From Streptomyces nitrosporeus (GTDB taxonomy: Bacteria; Actinomycetota; Actinomycetes; Streptomycetales; Streptomycetaceae), in contig NZ_CP023702.1 in NCBI RefSeq assembly GCF_008704555.1, positions 3,038,001 to 3,102,000 on the forward strand: a stretch of DNA of 64,000 nucleotides, given 5' to 3'. The translations under genes were made by a program, and so were the position numbers. Numbering within the stretch: position 1 is the first letter of the stretch; every line of letters starts with the position of its first letter. The notes below the pieces were generated by a model. The model had not been told where the DNA came from. It worked only from the letters and a program-made list of their open reading frames with translations, and did not search any database. Shown here piece by piece: positions 28,601 through 40,872 of the stretch.

Positions 28601-28795
28601 TCATCGGCTCCGTTCCGAGGTGGTGCCCATGAGGGCCTGCGCGAGAGCGCACGTCCGCGCCCCGGTGCCGGGCACCCGCGACAGCGGCGCGCACCCCGCC
28701 ACCGGCTCGGCGCCTTCGCGCACTCCGTACACCGACATATGCACACGCACGTCGTGGATCTCCCGTTTCCGCAGGTTAAGGCCTTGGCCGGTCAT
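28601..28795 (-). CDS. Possible leader ORF upstream of helR
   Basis: A 64-codon frame (MTGQGLNLRKREIHDVRVHM ... ALAQALMGTTSERSR) ending TGA one nucleotide before the helR ATG (TGACATG). The stop-start spacing suggests translational coupling. The ribosome-binding site of helR (GGAG) lies within the end of this frame. It might encode a leader peptide or be fortuitous. Confidence 0.35.
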   Translation of the reverse strand: MTGQGLNLRKREIHDVRVHMSVYGVREGAEPVAGCAPLSRVPGTGARTCALAQALMGTTSERSR

Positions 28796-28808
28796 TCTGC
28801 GGTACGAC

Positions 28809-28831
28809 GGGGGCCTTGCCGCAAGGCCCCC
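28809..28831 (-). promoter_or_regulatory. Rifamycin-associated element-like palindrome
   Basis: GGGGGCCTTGC (28809-28819), one central C, then GCAAGGCCCCC (28821-28831): a perfect 11-bp inverted repeat. The core CTTGC-x-GCAAG flanked by G/C runs matches my recollection of the RAE that drives rifamycin-inducible resistance genes in actinomycetes, including helR. Confidence 0.75.
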
Positions 28832-28977
28832 TGTGCGCTATACGTTGAGAGTGGAGAGGAGTGGGTGTAGTCCTCCTTGTTCCGCCTTCCGCGGTATCCC
28901 CGCTCCCCGCTTCGCCCTTTCTCCCTGGCTCTCCCGGATCCCGTCGCAGGCATGGGTCCCAGAACCCGGACACGGCT

Positions 28978-29013
28978 CGTGGCCCGACGGCGCTCGGGTG
29001 CCGTCGGGCCACG
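28978..29013 (-). terminator. Terminator hairpin, distal of two
   Basis: CGTGGCCCGACGGC (28978-28991) pairs with GCCGTCGGGCCACG (29000-29013), 14 bp, 8-nt loop. Located downstream of the secreted-protein gene. Confidence 0.65.
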
Positions 29014-29025
29014 ATGTCGGACCGC

Positions 29026-29060
29026 GGTGGGGCGGGGCCCCCGTGGTGCCCCGCCCCACC
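29026..29060 (-). terminator. Terminator hairpin, proximal of two
   Basis: GGTGGGGCGGGGC (29026-29038) pairs with GCCCCGCCCCACC (29048-29060), 13 bp. It lies 34 nt past the stop of the gene at 29095. Confidence 0.65.
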
Positions 29061-29094
29061 GGATCGCCGGATCAGGAGTCCGGCAGGTTCCGGA

Positions 29095-29547
29095 TCAGGA
29101 GTTCAGGAACTTGCCGCACTCGCCGTGCCACACCCACTCGTGGGAGCTGATGCTGGCGTTCACCGGGCTGCCGTCGGTGAAGGTGTACCCGGAGAGGTCG
29201 TCCATGTAGTACTCGGCCTTCGCCAGGCAGGTGTGGCCTCCCGCGTAGCCCGCGTGCCGGTAGAGCTTGACGGCCATGCCGGAGCTGCCCTTGTGCACGA
29301 GCGACTGGGCGTCGTCGTTGTCGCCGCCCTGGAAGCCGCCGGAGGAGTCGGCCCAGCTGTAGTCGGCGTCGGCGTCCCTGCCGAGGTAGCCGCTGCAGCT
29401 GTCGTAGTCGTAGGCGTAGAGGTAGCCCGATGCCGCGTTCTTCCAGGCGGTGTCGCAGGCCGCGGATGCCTGGGCGGCGGTCGCCGGGACGATGACGCCG
29501 AGGCCCGCGAGGCCGAGTGTGGCGGCGGCGGCCAGGAATTTGCGCAT
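29095..29547 (-). CDS. Small secreted Cys-containing protein
   Basis: 150 aa, AAGGAG ribosome-binding site. Signal peptide about 1-28 (MRKFLAAAATLGLAGLGVIV then PATAAQASA). The mature part is acidic and aromatic with four cysteines (ACDTAW, DSCSGY, HTCLAK, GECGKF), GF/DND motifs and the pattern AVKLYRHAGYAGGHTCL. It resembles streptomycete peptidase inhibitor I36/crystallin-like secreted proteins. Function unproven. Confidence 0.75.
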   Translation of the reverse strand: MRKFLAAAATLGLAGLGVIVPATAAQASAACDTAWKNAASGYLYAYDYDSCSGYLGRDADADYSWADSSGGFQGGDNDDAQSLVHKGSSGMAVKLYRHAGYAGGHTCLAKAEYYMDDLSGYTFTDGSPVNASISSHEWVWHGECGKFLNS

Positions 29548-29668
29548 GGTGGATCACTCCTTGGTCGAATCGGTGCAGGATGTCCCGCGGCTTCGGTACC
29601 GCGGAAGTCGGAAGGGTCCGGACGGCTTCGGGTCCGGACGGGAGGCCGGGCCGGCGCTCCGTGCGGCG

Positions 29669-30667
29669 TCAGGCCGTGGAGCCGGTGATCTTCTCGGCGC
29701 GGGCCAGCGCGGCGAGGCTCATCCGCCGGTAGGCGGCGATGTCCTCGGCGTACGGCTGGAGCTTCTCGTCCCGGTACTCGGTCTGCAGTGCGCGTGCCGT
29801 GGCCGCCAGGGGTGTCGCGCCGGCACAGGTGGCTTCGGCGACCGCGAGTTCCACCTCGGCGGCATACGCCTCCGCCTCCGCGGCGCCCGGCTCCGCCTCC
29901 GCGGCGCCCGGCTCCGCCTCCGCGGCGCCCGCGGCGGATGCCGCGCGCTCCTCGCGGATCTCCGCCGGGGAGGCGTAGTCGTGGCCCTTCTTCCGCATAC
30001 ACGCCGACCAGTCCTGGACCGCCCGCACGAAGCGCTCGTCCGCGACGAGGGCCGGCACATACAGCGGGGTCAGGTTCATCGCGGTCTTCTCGGCGCGGAA
30101 CCAGGTCTCGAAGTCTCCGTAGAGCTGTCGCCCGGCCTCGGCCAGACAGCTTTCGCGCGGGGTCCGGACGGAGCCGCCGCCGGGCAGCGGGGCCGTCACC
30201 GTCCCGCCCGCCGGCGTCCCTTCGAGGACCGTGCCGTACCGGGCACGCTCCCCTCCCGTGAGCCCGTTGACATAGGCGTGGTTGCGGTCGGTCCGCTGGG
30301 CCTCCTGGGCCCTCTCCCGCAGCCGGCTGCCGTAACCGTGCCTCTTCGCCCAGCCGGCGTCGGTCAGCACATAGCCGCCGCCTTCGAGATCGTCGGCGGT
30401 CGGCAGCGGTCCCACCCAGTAACGGAAGCCCTCGGCCGCCATGCACTCCTTGACCAGCATCTGCTCCGCGCGCTCGACCAGGACCCTTTCGGCCCCGGTC
30501 AGCTCACGTCCCCGGTCGACAGGGGTCCCGGCCGCGGCGACGGCGTCGTTCTGCCGTGAGGGACCACCGGGCCGGTCCCCACCGCCGCCGGTACCGGTGG
30601 TGCAGCCGGCCAGTGCCCCCGTGACGGCCAGCACGACCGCAGATACGCGGACGGACGTACGTCCCAT
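29669..30667 (-). CDS. Putative lipoprotein with coiled Ala/Glu repeat
   Basis: 332 aa from the ATG at 30667. Lipobox VTGALAGC near residue 22, so exported and lipid-anchored. The mature region has paired cysteines (VKECMAAEGF, ESCLAEAG, WSACMRKKGH, EATCAGA), typical of a Streptomyces lipoprotein family of unknown role. An Ala/Glu stretch (AAEAEPG repeated) comes from a 21-bp tandem repeat. An in-frame GTG four codons upstream is an alternative start. Confidence 0.75.
   Translation of the reverse strand: MGRTSVRVSAVVLAVTGALAGCTTGTGGGGDRPGGPSRQNDAVAAAGTPVDRGRELTGAERVLVERAEQMLVKECMAAEGFRYWVGPLPTADDLEGGGYVLTDAGWAKRHGYGSRLRERAQEAQRTDRNHAYVNGLTGGERARYGTVLEGTPAGGTVTAPLPGGGSVRTPRESCLAEAGRQLYGDFETWFRAEKTAMNLTPLYVPALVADERFVRAVQDWSACMRKKGHDYASPAEIREERAASAAGAAEAEPGAAEAEPGAAEAEAYAAEVELAVAEATCAGATPLAATARALQTEYRDEKLQPYAEDIAAYRRMSLAALARAEKITGSTA
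29869..29934. repeat. 21-bp in-frame tandem repeat
   Basis: The unit GGCGCCCGGCTCCGCCTCCGC occurs twice in full with partial copies either side, inside the lipoprotein gene, encoding AAEAEPG repeats on the minus strand. Copy number may vary between strains. Confidence 0.7.
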
Positions 30668-30799
30668 GGCGATACCCACTCCCCCGAGTAGTGGCGCGTC
30701 CCCTCGCGCCTCTTTGCTCCTTGAGCTTCGCTGACGCGAGCATGACTAACCAGGGTTTTTCGTCCATGCGGAAAAGCCCAGGAAATCAGGGGGAACCGA

Positions 30800-31795
30800 A
30801 TGCTCCGTATCCACTTCACCGACGCCGACCTCGTCAGGACCCGGGTGGCCGCCGCACCCGACCCGCTGTGGGAGATCTGCCTGAGCCTGCACCGCCTGCA
30901 GACCCGCCACGGACGCTGGGCGTACGCGGACTGGCACCGCGCCACCCGCGCCCGGATCCAGGACACGCACTTCACCCGGACCCTGCGCACCCTGTTGTTA
31001 CCGCTGGTCCCCCGGGCCGCCTACTTCCCCGACTTCCTCACCCCGCCCGAGGGGGCCGAGGGGCTCGACAGCGGTCTGGAGGCCGTCCTCACGACCCCGC
31101 CGAGCCGGGTCCTCCACGAGGTCGGCGTCCTCAGCCGTACGTCCAGGACACCGTCCTGGGCACCGCGCCTGGCCGAGCCGGGCATGCGCGGGGAGCTGGT
31201 CCGGGCGATGCGGGCCTACCACGACATGGCCATCGCCCCCTACCGCGAACGGGTCCAGGCACGGATCGACGCGGAGCGGACCGCACGCGCCCGTACCGTC
31301 CTCGACCACGGAGCCGACGGCCTGCTCGAAGGGCTGGGGCCCTGCCTGCGATGGCGGCGCCCGGTCCTGCACACCGTCTATCCCGAGGACCGCGACATGT
31401 CCCTGGGCGGGCGCGGGCTCCGCCTGGTCCCGTCGTACTTCTGCTGGGGCAACCCGGTGGCCTTCGCCGACGCCTCGCTCGACCCCGTCCTGATGTACGC
31501 GCTGTGCCACGAACCCCACCCCGGCCCGCTCCCCGGGGGCACCGGCTCGGACGCGCCCCTGACGGTCCTGCTGGGCCGCACCCGCTCCACCGTCCTGCGC
31601 GCGGCCGCCACCGGTGCCACCACCGGCGAGATCGCGCGCACCGCCGGGATCTCGGCACCCTCCGCCAGCAGGCACACCACCGCGCTGCGGGACAACGGCC
31701 TGATCACCAGCCACCGGCAGGGCATGCGGGTGCTGCACACCCTCACCCCGCTGGGAGCCGCGCTGCTGCGCGGTTCCGCCCAGGGGCCGGGATGA
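30800..31795 (+). CDS. ArsR-like winged-helix transcriptional regulator
   Basis: 331 aa, ATG behind GGGGGAA. A long N-terminal domain (about 1-250) of the DUF5937 type precedes a C-terminal winged helix (about 255-320: LLGRTRSTVLRAAATGATTG, EIARTAGISAPSASRHTTAL, DNGLITSHRQGMRVLHTLTP). This layout is common in streptomycetes. Its ligand and targets are unknown. Confidence 0.8.
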   Translation: MLRIHFTDADLVRTRVAAAPDPLWEICLSLHRLQTRHGRWAYADWHRATRARIQDTHFTRTLRTLLLPLVPRAAYFPDFLTPPEGAEGLDSGLEAVLTTPPSRVLHEVGVLSRTSRTPSWAPRLAEPGMRGELVRAMRAYHDMAIAPYRERVQARIDAERTARARTVLDHGADGLLEGLGPCLRWRRPVLHTVYPEDRDMSLGGRGLRLVPSYFCWGNPVAFADASLDPVLMYALCHEPHPGPLPGGTGSDAPLTVLLGRTRSTVLRAAATGATTGEIARTAGISAPSASRHTTALRDNGLITSHRQGMRVLHTLTPLGAALLRGSAQGPG

Positions 31796-31798
31796 CCC

Positions 31799-31838
31799 GT
31801 GCGGCCGGATCCGTCCGCCCGCACGGATCCGGCCGCAC
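31799..31838 (+). terminator. Terminator after the winged-helix regulator
   Basis: Sixteen-bp perfect stem (31799-31814 with 31823-31838), 8-nt loop, starting 3 nt past the stop codon. Confidence 0.75.
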
Positions 31839-31974
31839 CCACACCCGCACCCATTCATGGCCGCGGCCGGGCAACCTCCGCTCCCTCCGGGCCGTCTGAC
31901 CATCCGTATATACGCACATACGCAGGACAGGGCACCCCGGCACCCGTCCGGCGGGGGGACGGACGGAGCACACC

Positions 31975-34104
31975 GTGTCGGAACAGCCATGCCTGCCCAC
32001 CCACGGCGAACGGGCCGCCCCCGCGCGGAGGCCGCCCCTGCCGGGTCGGGGACTGCCCAGACGGGGCCTGCTCGCCGCGGCGGCCCTGGCTCCCGCCCTC
32101 GCCGCCTGCTCCGTGCCCGCCCCCCGGCGCAGCGACCCGGCCCCCGACCCGGCGCCCGGACTCGCCATCGGCACCGGCCGGCCGGCCCTGATGATGCAGT
32201 TCCTGGCCCACCCGGACGACGACCTGTACTTCATGAACCCGGACACCCGGCAGGCCCTCGACGCCGGTGTCCCCCTGGTCTGCGTGTACCTGACCGCGGG
32301 CGAGGCCGACGGCCTCAACAAGATCCCCGGCGCCCCGCGCCCGGCCCCCGACAAGGCGGCGTACTCCTCCTCGCGCCACCAGGGGCTCCGGCAGGCCTAC
32401 GCCACCCTCCTCGGGCTGGAGACGTTCACGCCCTGGCGCACCTCCGTCGCCGGACTCGCCGGGGGCCACCGGGCCGAGGTCAACACCCTCACCGCCGGAA
32501 CGCGCCGCGTCGAACTGGTCTTCCTGAACACGGCCATGCACACCACCCGGCACCGGCTCGGACTGCCCAGCCTCTGGAACGACCGGCAGCTCTCCCTCCG
32601 TACCGTCGTCGCGGAGGGCTCACCGCTGCGCCGGGCCGGTTCGTACACGTACGACGGACTGCTGGACGTCCTCGTCGGCCTGCTGGAGCACTACCGGCCC
32701 ACCGTCGTCCACACCCTGGACCCCGACCCGGACATCCAGCACAGCACGGAGGCCGAACGCCGCGCGGACAGCGAGCAGCGCGGCTACTCCGACCACGCCG
32801 ACCACACCGCCGCCGCGTGTTTCAGCTGGGCCGCGATGATCCGGTGGGTGGCGCGCACGACGGCGGCGGGCGGCGAGGTGCCCGGCTTCGCCGTGACCTC
32901 CTACCGCGGCTACTACAACCGCCACTGGCCGAAGAACCTGCCGCCGGAGGTCCTCACGGCCAAGGCCGCCCACCTCGTCCCCTACGGCGGCTCACCGGAC
33001 TGGGACTGCGGCAACCCGTCCGGCTGCGGTGACTACAACGTCGGCGGCGACCGCCCCCTGACCAACCGCAAGGGCTGGGTCCGCTCCACCCACCACCGCT
33101 ATCCGGGACCCCGCGTCATCACCGCCGACGGGCCCGGCGGGCGCCTCGACGCCTACGCGGTGCTCGGTCTGCGTCTGGTCCGCCGGCGGGAGACCGCCCC
33201 GGGCAGCGGCTTCTGGGGGCCGCCGCGGGACCTCGGCGGCGGGCCGCTGGCCCCCGCGCTGGGCGCGGCCACCACCGCCGACGGCCGGCTGCTCCTGTTC
33301 GGGCTGCGCTTCGCGGCGCTCGGCGGGCACGGCGGTGACAACGAACGCGAGATCGTGGTGCTGGAACAGCGGTCCCCCGGCGGCGGGTTCACCGCCTGGC
33401 GCGGCCTCGGCACCCCCTCCCCCGGGCGGGACGAGGGGCGGCGCATCGGCGTCCCGGTCGCCCGGACGACCCCCGACGGCCGTGTCCACCTCTTCGTGCG
33501 CACCGCGGAGAAGGGCCTCGCCACCCGGGTACGCGACACGGCCGGCCGGTGGAGCGCCTGGCGGGACACGGGCGGCGGCGAGGTGCAGGACGGCCTGGCC
33601 ACCGCCGTCGACGGCACCGGCCGGATACACGTCTACGGGGCCGGGCACCACGCCGTGCACCACTGGACCGAGGAGGCCCCCGGCGACGGGCCGACCGCCC
33701 GCACCCAGCTCGGCGCGGGCCCTGTGCCCGGCACGCCCCCCGCCGCGCTGACCGCGGCGGACGGCACCGTGGACGTCTTCCACCGGGGCCAGGCGGCCTC
33801 CCGCCCGACCGTCCTGCGGGCCGGGACCACGGCGGAGCACCTGTCCGGGTTCGACGGCTACGGGCCGGTGACCGCGGCCGCCTCACCGCTGGGCCCGGTG
33901 CTGCTGGGCCGCACCGCGGACGGCCTGATCCAGCTCCGTACCCCGCGGGCGCACCACGTCCGCGCGGACGGACCCGTCGCCCTGGACGGGACCGCGCTCC
34001 ACCTCGGCCCGGACGGCCTCCCGGCCGCCGTCGGCCTGGGCGTGGACGCGTTGCCGTGGCTCTGGCGGCCCGCACCGGAAGCGGGGCATAACGCCGCGTC
34101 ATGA
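31975..34104 (+). CDS. PIG-L family deacetylase lipoprotein with C-terminal propeller
   Basis: 709 aa from GTG (GGAG upstream). Signal with twin Arg and lipobox: LPRRGLLAAAALAPALAAC (Cys45). PIG-L/LmbE domain about 70-370 with the zinc motif AHPDDD (79-83) and a later His-x-x-His region (YSDHADHTAA). Residues about 380-700 hold repeated blades (TPDGRVHLFVRT, GTGRIHVYGAGHHAVHHWTE) resembling a carbohydrate-binding propeller. It may deacetylate GlcNAc-containing polymers at the cell surface; substrate inferred. Confidence 0.82.
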   Translation: MSEQPCLPTHGERAAPARRPPLPGRGLPRRGLLAAAALAPALAACSVPAPRRSDPAPDPAPGLAIGTGRPALMMQFLAHPDDDLYFMNPDTRQALDAGVPLVCVYLTAGEADGLNKIPGAPRPAPDKAAYSSSRHQGLRQAYATLLGLETFTPWRTSVAGLAGGHRAEVNTLTAGTRRVELVFLNTAMHTTRHRLGLPSLWNDRQLSLRTVVAEGSPLRRAGSYTYDGLLDVLVGLLEHYRPTVVHTLDPDPDIQHSTEAERRADSEQRGYSDHADHTAAACFSWAAMIRWVARTTAAGGEVPGFAVTSYRGYYNRHWPKNLPPEVLTAKAAHLVPYGGSPDWDCGNPSGCGDYNVGGDRPLTNRKGWVRSTHHRYPGPRVITADGPGGRLDAYAVLGLRLVRRRETAPGSGFWGPPRDLGGGPLAPALGAATTADGRLLLFGLRFAALGGHGGDNEREIVVLEQRSPGGGFTAWRGLGTPSPGRDEGRRIGVPVARTTPDGRVHLFVRTAEKGLATRVRDTAGRWSAWRDTGGGEVQDGLATAVDGTGRIHVYGAGHHAVHHWTEEAPGDGPTARTQLGAGPVPGTPPAALTAADGTVDVFHRGQAASRPTVLRAGTTAEHLSGFDGYGPVTAAASPLGPVLLGRTADGLIQLRTPRAHHVRADGPVALDGTALHLGPDGLPAAVGLGVDALPWLWRPAPEAGHNAAS

Positions 34105-34200
34105 CCAGACGTTAGGTACCCGGCGCGGCCGTTCTCCGGGAATCTGGGGCCCGTCAACCCCCACAGACACGCCCTCGCGTGTCCCGCGAAACGAGGAAGC

Positions 34201-34932
34201 ATGCGCATAACCAGGCTGATCCCCGCTGTCGCCGCCGCGGCGGTCTCCGTCCTCGCCCTGCTCTCCCCCACCGCCTCCGCCGCCCCGCAGGCCCCCGCCC
34301 CCACCGCGCCGGTGGCCAAGGCCGTGCAGCCCATCATCGGCGGCGGCTACGCCCAGAACGCGCCCTGGGCCGCCCGGCTCTTCTCCAACGGGCGGGAGAC
34401 CTGTTCGGCCACGATCATCGCCCCGACCTGGATCCTCACCGCCAAGCACTGCGTCACCGGCGGCGGCCTCCAGTTCCGTATCGGCAGCCTCGACCAGCAC
34501 AGCGGCGGCACCGTGGCGAGCGGCGTCCAGACCTACACCCACAGCTCCGACCTCGCCCTGGTCCGCCTGGACCGCTCCGTGTCCGCGACGTACGCCACCC
34601 TCGGCCAGCCCGGCACCGTACGCGTCGGACAGAACGTCCAGGTCTGGGGCTGGGGCGCCACCTCGCAGTGCGGCTCCGAGGCCAACTGCCAGTCCCGCTA
34701 CCTGAAGGTCGCCGACGTCACGGTGACCAGCGGCTGCACCGACGCCTACGGCGGCTCGGCGATCTGCGCCCGCCGCGGCAACGGCATCACCGCGGGCGGC
34801 GACTCCGGCGGCCCGATGACCCTGAACGGTGTGCAGGTCGGCGTCGCCTCCACCAGCGACCGCCAGACCACGACCGCGTACACCAACGTCACCGCGTACC
34901 GCTCCTGGATCCAGCAGATCGCAGGCGTCTGA
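34201..34932 (+). CDS. Secreted S1-family serine protease
   Basis: 243 aa, GAGG ribosome-binding site. Signal peptide about 1-28, short propeptide, mature end IIGGGYAQNAPWAA. Catalytic His83 (LTAKHC), Asp117 (SSDLALV) and Ser202 (GGDSGGP) are all present. The position equivalent to trypsin Asp189 appears to be Ile, so classical trypsin specificity is not expected. Extracellular digestion of protein is the likely role. Confidence 0.88.
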   Translation: MRITRLIPAVAAAAVSVLALLSPTASAAPQAPAPTAPVAKAVQPIIGGGYAQNAPWAARLFSNGRETCSATIIAPTWILTAKHCVTGGGLQFRIGSLDQHSGGTVASGVQTYTHSSDLALVRLDRSVSATYATLGQPGTVRVGQNVQVWGWGATSQCGSEANCQSRYLKVADVTVTSGCTDAYGGSAICARRGNGITAGGDSGGPMTLNGVQVGVASTSDRQTTTAYTNVTAYRSWIQQIAGV

Positions 34933-35074
34933 CACCGCCCCGCGCACCGGCCGGGCCGGGCCCTCTGAGGCGTACCGGCCGGCGCACGGACCGTTCACAC
35001 CGCGTACCACCCGCCCGGACCGTCCGCCGCGTACCACCCGCCCGGACCGCCCGGAAGGGACCTCCCCGCACGGC

Positions 35075-35112
35075 GAAGGGCCCCGCACCTCTCACGAGGT
35101 GCGGGGCCCTTC
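35075..35112. terminator. Bidirectional terminator between S1 protease and tuf
   Basis: Seventeen-bp perfect stem (35075-35091 with 35096-35112), 4-nt loop, with CTTCTGG/CTTCGCC ends on either side, between the convergent protease and tuf genes. Confidence 0.8.
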
Positions 35113-35154
35113 TGGTGCTCTTGTGCGGAGCTACCAGGTCAGACGATCAAGTGA

Positions 35155-36348
<1,194 letters not shown>

Positions 36349-36423
36349 TGGGTCCTCCTGGAGTGGTTCTGTACGCCTTGCTTCATCGGCGCCAGGTGAT
36401 CTTTGCTGGAATGCCGGTGCCGG

Positions 36424-36462
36424 GGGCATTCACCACGAGAGCGAACTCCGCGGTGAATGCCC
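36424..36462 (-). other. Stem-loop between fusA and tuf
   Basis: GGGCATTCACC (36424-36434) and GGTGAATGCCC (36452-36462) form an 11-bp stem with a 17-nt loop, 44 nt past the fusA stop. Probable attenuator or processing site uncoupling tuf from the rest of the operon. Confidence 0.55.
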
Positions 36463-36505
36463 TACCGGGCTCCGGTGACAAGCCTAAAGCGTGAACTCGG
36501 GTGAG

Positions 36506-38632
<2,127 letters not shown>

Positions 38633-38670
38633 AAGGCTCAATCTTCTCTCGGTCTCGATAGGGGAAGCGA

Positions 38671-39141
38671 CTACCAGCGGTAGTGCGCGAAGGCCTTGTT
38701 GGACTCGGCCATCTTGTGGGTGTCCTCGCGCTTCTTGACAGCTGCGCCAAGACCGTTGGAGGCGTCGAGCAGCTCGTTCATGAGGCGCTCGGTCATGGTC
38801 TTCTCGCGGCGGGCGCGGGAGTAACCGACGACCCAGCGCAGCGCGAGGGTGGCGGCACGACCGGGCTTGACCTCGATCGGCACCTGGTAGGTGGCGCCAC
38901 CGACACGGCGGGACTTGACCTCGATCGAGGGCTTGACGTTCTCGAGCGCGCGCTTCAGCGTGATGACCGGGTCGGCGCCGGTCTTCTCGCGAAGACCTTC
39001 CATGGCGCCGTACACGATCCGCTCGGCGGTGGAACGCTTGCCGTCGAGCAGGATCTTGTTGATCAGCGACGTGACAAGAGGAGAGCTGTAGACCGGGTCG
39101 ATGATGACCGGGCGCTTCGGGGCGGGGCCCTTACGAGGCAT
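38671..39141 (-). CDS. rpsG: 30S ribosomal protein S7
   Basis: 156 aa, [20 protein letters not shown] start and the C-terminal [20 protein letters not shown]. Primary assembly protein of the 30S head. It starts 2 nt after the rpsL stop. Confidence 0.98.
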   Translation of the reverse strand: MPRKGPAPKRPVIIDPVYSSPLVTSLINKILLDGKRSTAERIVYGAMEGLREKTGADPVITLKRALENVKPSIEVKSRRVGGATYQVPIEVKPGRAATLALRWVVGYSRARREKTMTERLMNELLDASNGLGAAVKKREDTHKMAESNKAFAHYRW

Positions 39142-39143
39142 TC

Positions 39144-39515
39144 TTACTTCTCCTTCTTGGCGCCGTAGCGGCTGCGGGCCTGCTTGCGGTTCTTGACACC
39201 CTGGGTGTCGAGCGAGCCGCGGATGATCTTGTAACGAACACCCGGCAGGTCCTTCACACGGCCACCACGCACGAGCACGATGGAGTGCTCCTGCAGGTTG
39301 TGTCCCTCACCCGGGATGTAGGCCGTGACCTCGATACCGGAGGTCAGACGCACACGCGCGACCTTACGGAGCGCCGAGTTCGGCTTCTTCGGGGTGGTCG
39401 TGAACACACGCGTGCAGACACCACGACGCTGGGGCGAACCCTCGAGCGCGGGCGTCTTGTTCTTCTCGACCTTGTCCTGCCGGCCCTTGCGGACCAGCTG
39501 CTGGATCGTAGGCAC
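39144..39515 (-). CDS. rpsL: 30S ribosomal protein S12
   Basis: 123 aa, [20 protein letters not shown] start. Decoding-centre loops [17 protein letters not shown] and [13 protein letters not shown]. Lys43 and Lys88, the usual sites of streptomycin resistance, are both wild type, so this allele predicts a streptomycin-sensitive ribosome. First gene of the str operon. Confidence 0.98.
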   Translation of the reverse strand: MPTIQQLVRKGRQDKVEKNKTPALEGSPQRRGVCTRVFTTTPKKPNSALRKVARVRLTSGIEVTAYIPGEGHNLQEHSIVLVRGGRVKDLPGVRYKIIRGSLDTQGVKNRKQARSRYGAKKEK

Positions 39516-39565
39516 TACTTCTCCGGTTTCTGTGTGCCGTTCGTGAAACTAACCTGGAACACCCA

Positions 39566-39590
39566 CCGACCCACGCGGTCGGGTGTGTCG
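39566..39590 (-). promoter_or_regulatory. str operon leader element shared with the S10 operon
   Basis: Minus strand reads CGACACACC then CGACCGCGTGGGTCGG, one base different from 16556-16580 upstream of rpsJ. It ends 50 nt before the rpsL ATG and can form the same small stem. The surroundings (39516-39777) should hold the str operon promoter. Confidence 0.5.
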
Positions 39591-39777
39591 GATACTGCAA
39601 GCTCCTGCCCGGGGGCAGAAGGAGCGCAGATCACAGTGGCCACATACGGACTCACCGTGCGGCCGAAAACACGCACGGAAAGGCCAGGCACACCCCAGGC
39701 ACAAGGCTTGAGCGTACCTACCTCACGGAGCTGGGTCAAAACAAATGCCTGGCCGCGGGCCGGGGTGCCGGCCCGCT

Positions 39778-40563
39778 CTACATCGGCTCGCCCTCCGGGG
39801 TGGTACCGGTCGTGTCCTCGGCCGGCCGACGCGCCGGAGGACGCAGGCGCGGGATGGTGGGCACGCGGGAGTTGCGGCTCTTGGGCACCAGCGCGGGGGC
39901 GGTGCCGGGAGGGCGGTCGGTCCGGCCCCGGGGAGCGGCCGGACCGGCCGCGGCCCCCCGGTCACCCGCTCCGTCGCCGGCGCGGCCCCCGTCGCCGGGA
40001 CCGGGGTCCGGGCCGGCGTCGGGACCGTCGTCGGGACCCCCGTCCGGACCGGCGCCAGGGATGTCCGGGCCGTCGTACCGCCTGAGCGGGATCACCGCGG
40101 CCTGCCCAGGGACGCCCCTCACCAGGCGCAACGCGCGCCCGCGCGCGGCTCTGGCCTCCTCCAGCGCGGGCTCGTAGTGGGCGGCGGCGTCCTGCCAGCC
40201 GCTGGAGTACGCGCGCAGCTCCCGGCGCTCCAGTTCCTCACGCACCAGCACCAGGACCTCCTCGGGCGCGTGGCTCTCCAGGAGGCGTCCGAGCGCGGCG
40301 AGGAGACCGGGGAGGCCGTCCGGTGTGTCCTCGGGGTCGCCGGGGGGCGGGGCGGAAGCACGGGCGGCGGGAGCGCTCTCCTCGTGGAGGGGGTCGCCGG
40401 CCGCCGTGGTGTCGGCCGTGGGGCCCGCCGCGGTACTCCGGGGCGCGGCGCCCTCTCCGTCCGGACGTTTCACGGGAACGCGTGGCCGACTGCTCCGTCC
40501 GGCCACGCACATCCCCCCGTCCCGCCCGAATCGCGCACGCCCACGCAGGGCGTACGTCGCCAT
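39778..40563 (-). CDS. Hypothetical protein between the str operon and tail cluster
   Basis: 261 aa as read from the ATG at 40563; an internal Met (MCVAGRSSRP) is an alternative. The middle (about 80-160: LPGLLAALGRLLESHAPEEV, LELREL-type helices) is helical. The C-terminal half is Gly/Pro/Asp-rich low complexity ending TTGTTPEGEPM. No known domain seen. Such proteins are common near ribosomal operons in Streptomyces. It may be unrelated to the tail cluster. Confidence 0.5.
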   Translation of the reverse strand: MATYALRGRARFGRDGGMCVAGRSSRPRVPVKRPDGEGAAPRSTAAGPTADTTAAGDPLHEESAPAARASAPPPGDPEDTPDGLPGLLAALGRLLESHAPEEVLVLVREELERRELRAYSSGWQDAAAHYEPALEEARAARGRALRLVRGVPGQAAVIPLRRYDGPDIPGAGPDGGPDDGPDAGPDPGPGDGGRAGDGAGDRGAAAGPAAPRGRTDRPPGTAPALVPKSRNSRVPTIPRLRPPARRPAEDTTGTTPEGEPM

Positions 40564-40834
40564 GCGCGGGGGCCTGCCGGGGTGGGGGGACAGGCCGTCT
40601 CAGCTTACGGGCGGCCCGTCGCCGGTTCACAGCGAGGCCACTTCAAGATCATCGCACGGTCGCGGTCCGGGAGGACGGGCGTCCGGGGCGGGCGGGAGAC
40701 CTCCAGGCCGGGGCGGCGGGCGTCCGGGGCGGGGCGGCGACGGAGCGCGGCCGGGCCGGGGCGGCCGGGTCAGGCCGACGGCGGAGCGAGGAGCGCGGCC
40801 GGGCGGAAGGAGCGGAGGGGGCAGCCGGAGGCGG

Positions 40835-40872
40835 CGGTTCAACCGGAGGCGAGCGGTTCAGTCGGAGGCGAG
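40835..40872. repeat. 19-bp imperfect tandem repeat at the end of the XRE gene
   Basis: CGGTTCAACCGGAGGCGAG followed by CGGTTCAGTCGGAGGCGAG. The second unit contains the XRE stop codon; the first repeats the last codons and a stop. Probably slippage. Confidence 0.6.

Larger units (their letters stand above)
28832..29094. other. Intergenic region with two terminator hairpins
   Basis: Between the RAE-like site and the secreted-protein gene. It contains two large stem-loops (listed separately) downstream of the leftward gene at 29095. No further coding signal seen. Confidence 0.4.
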
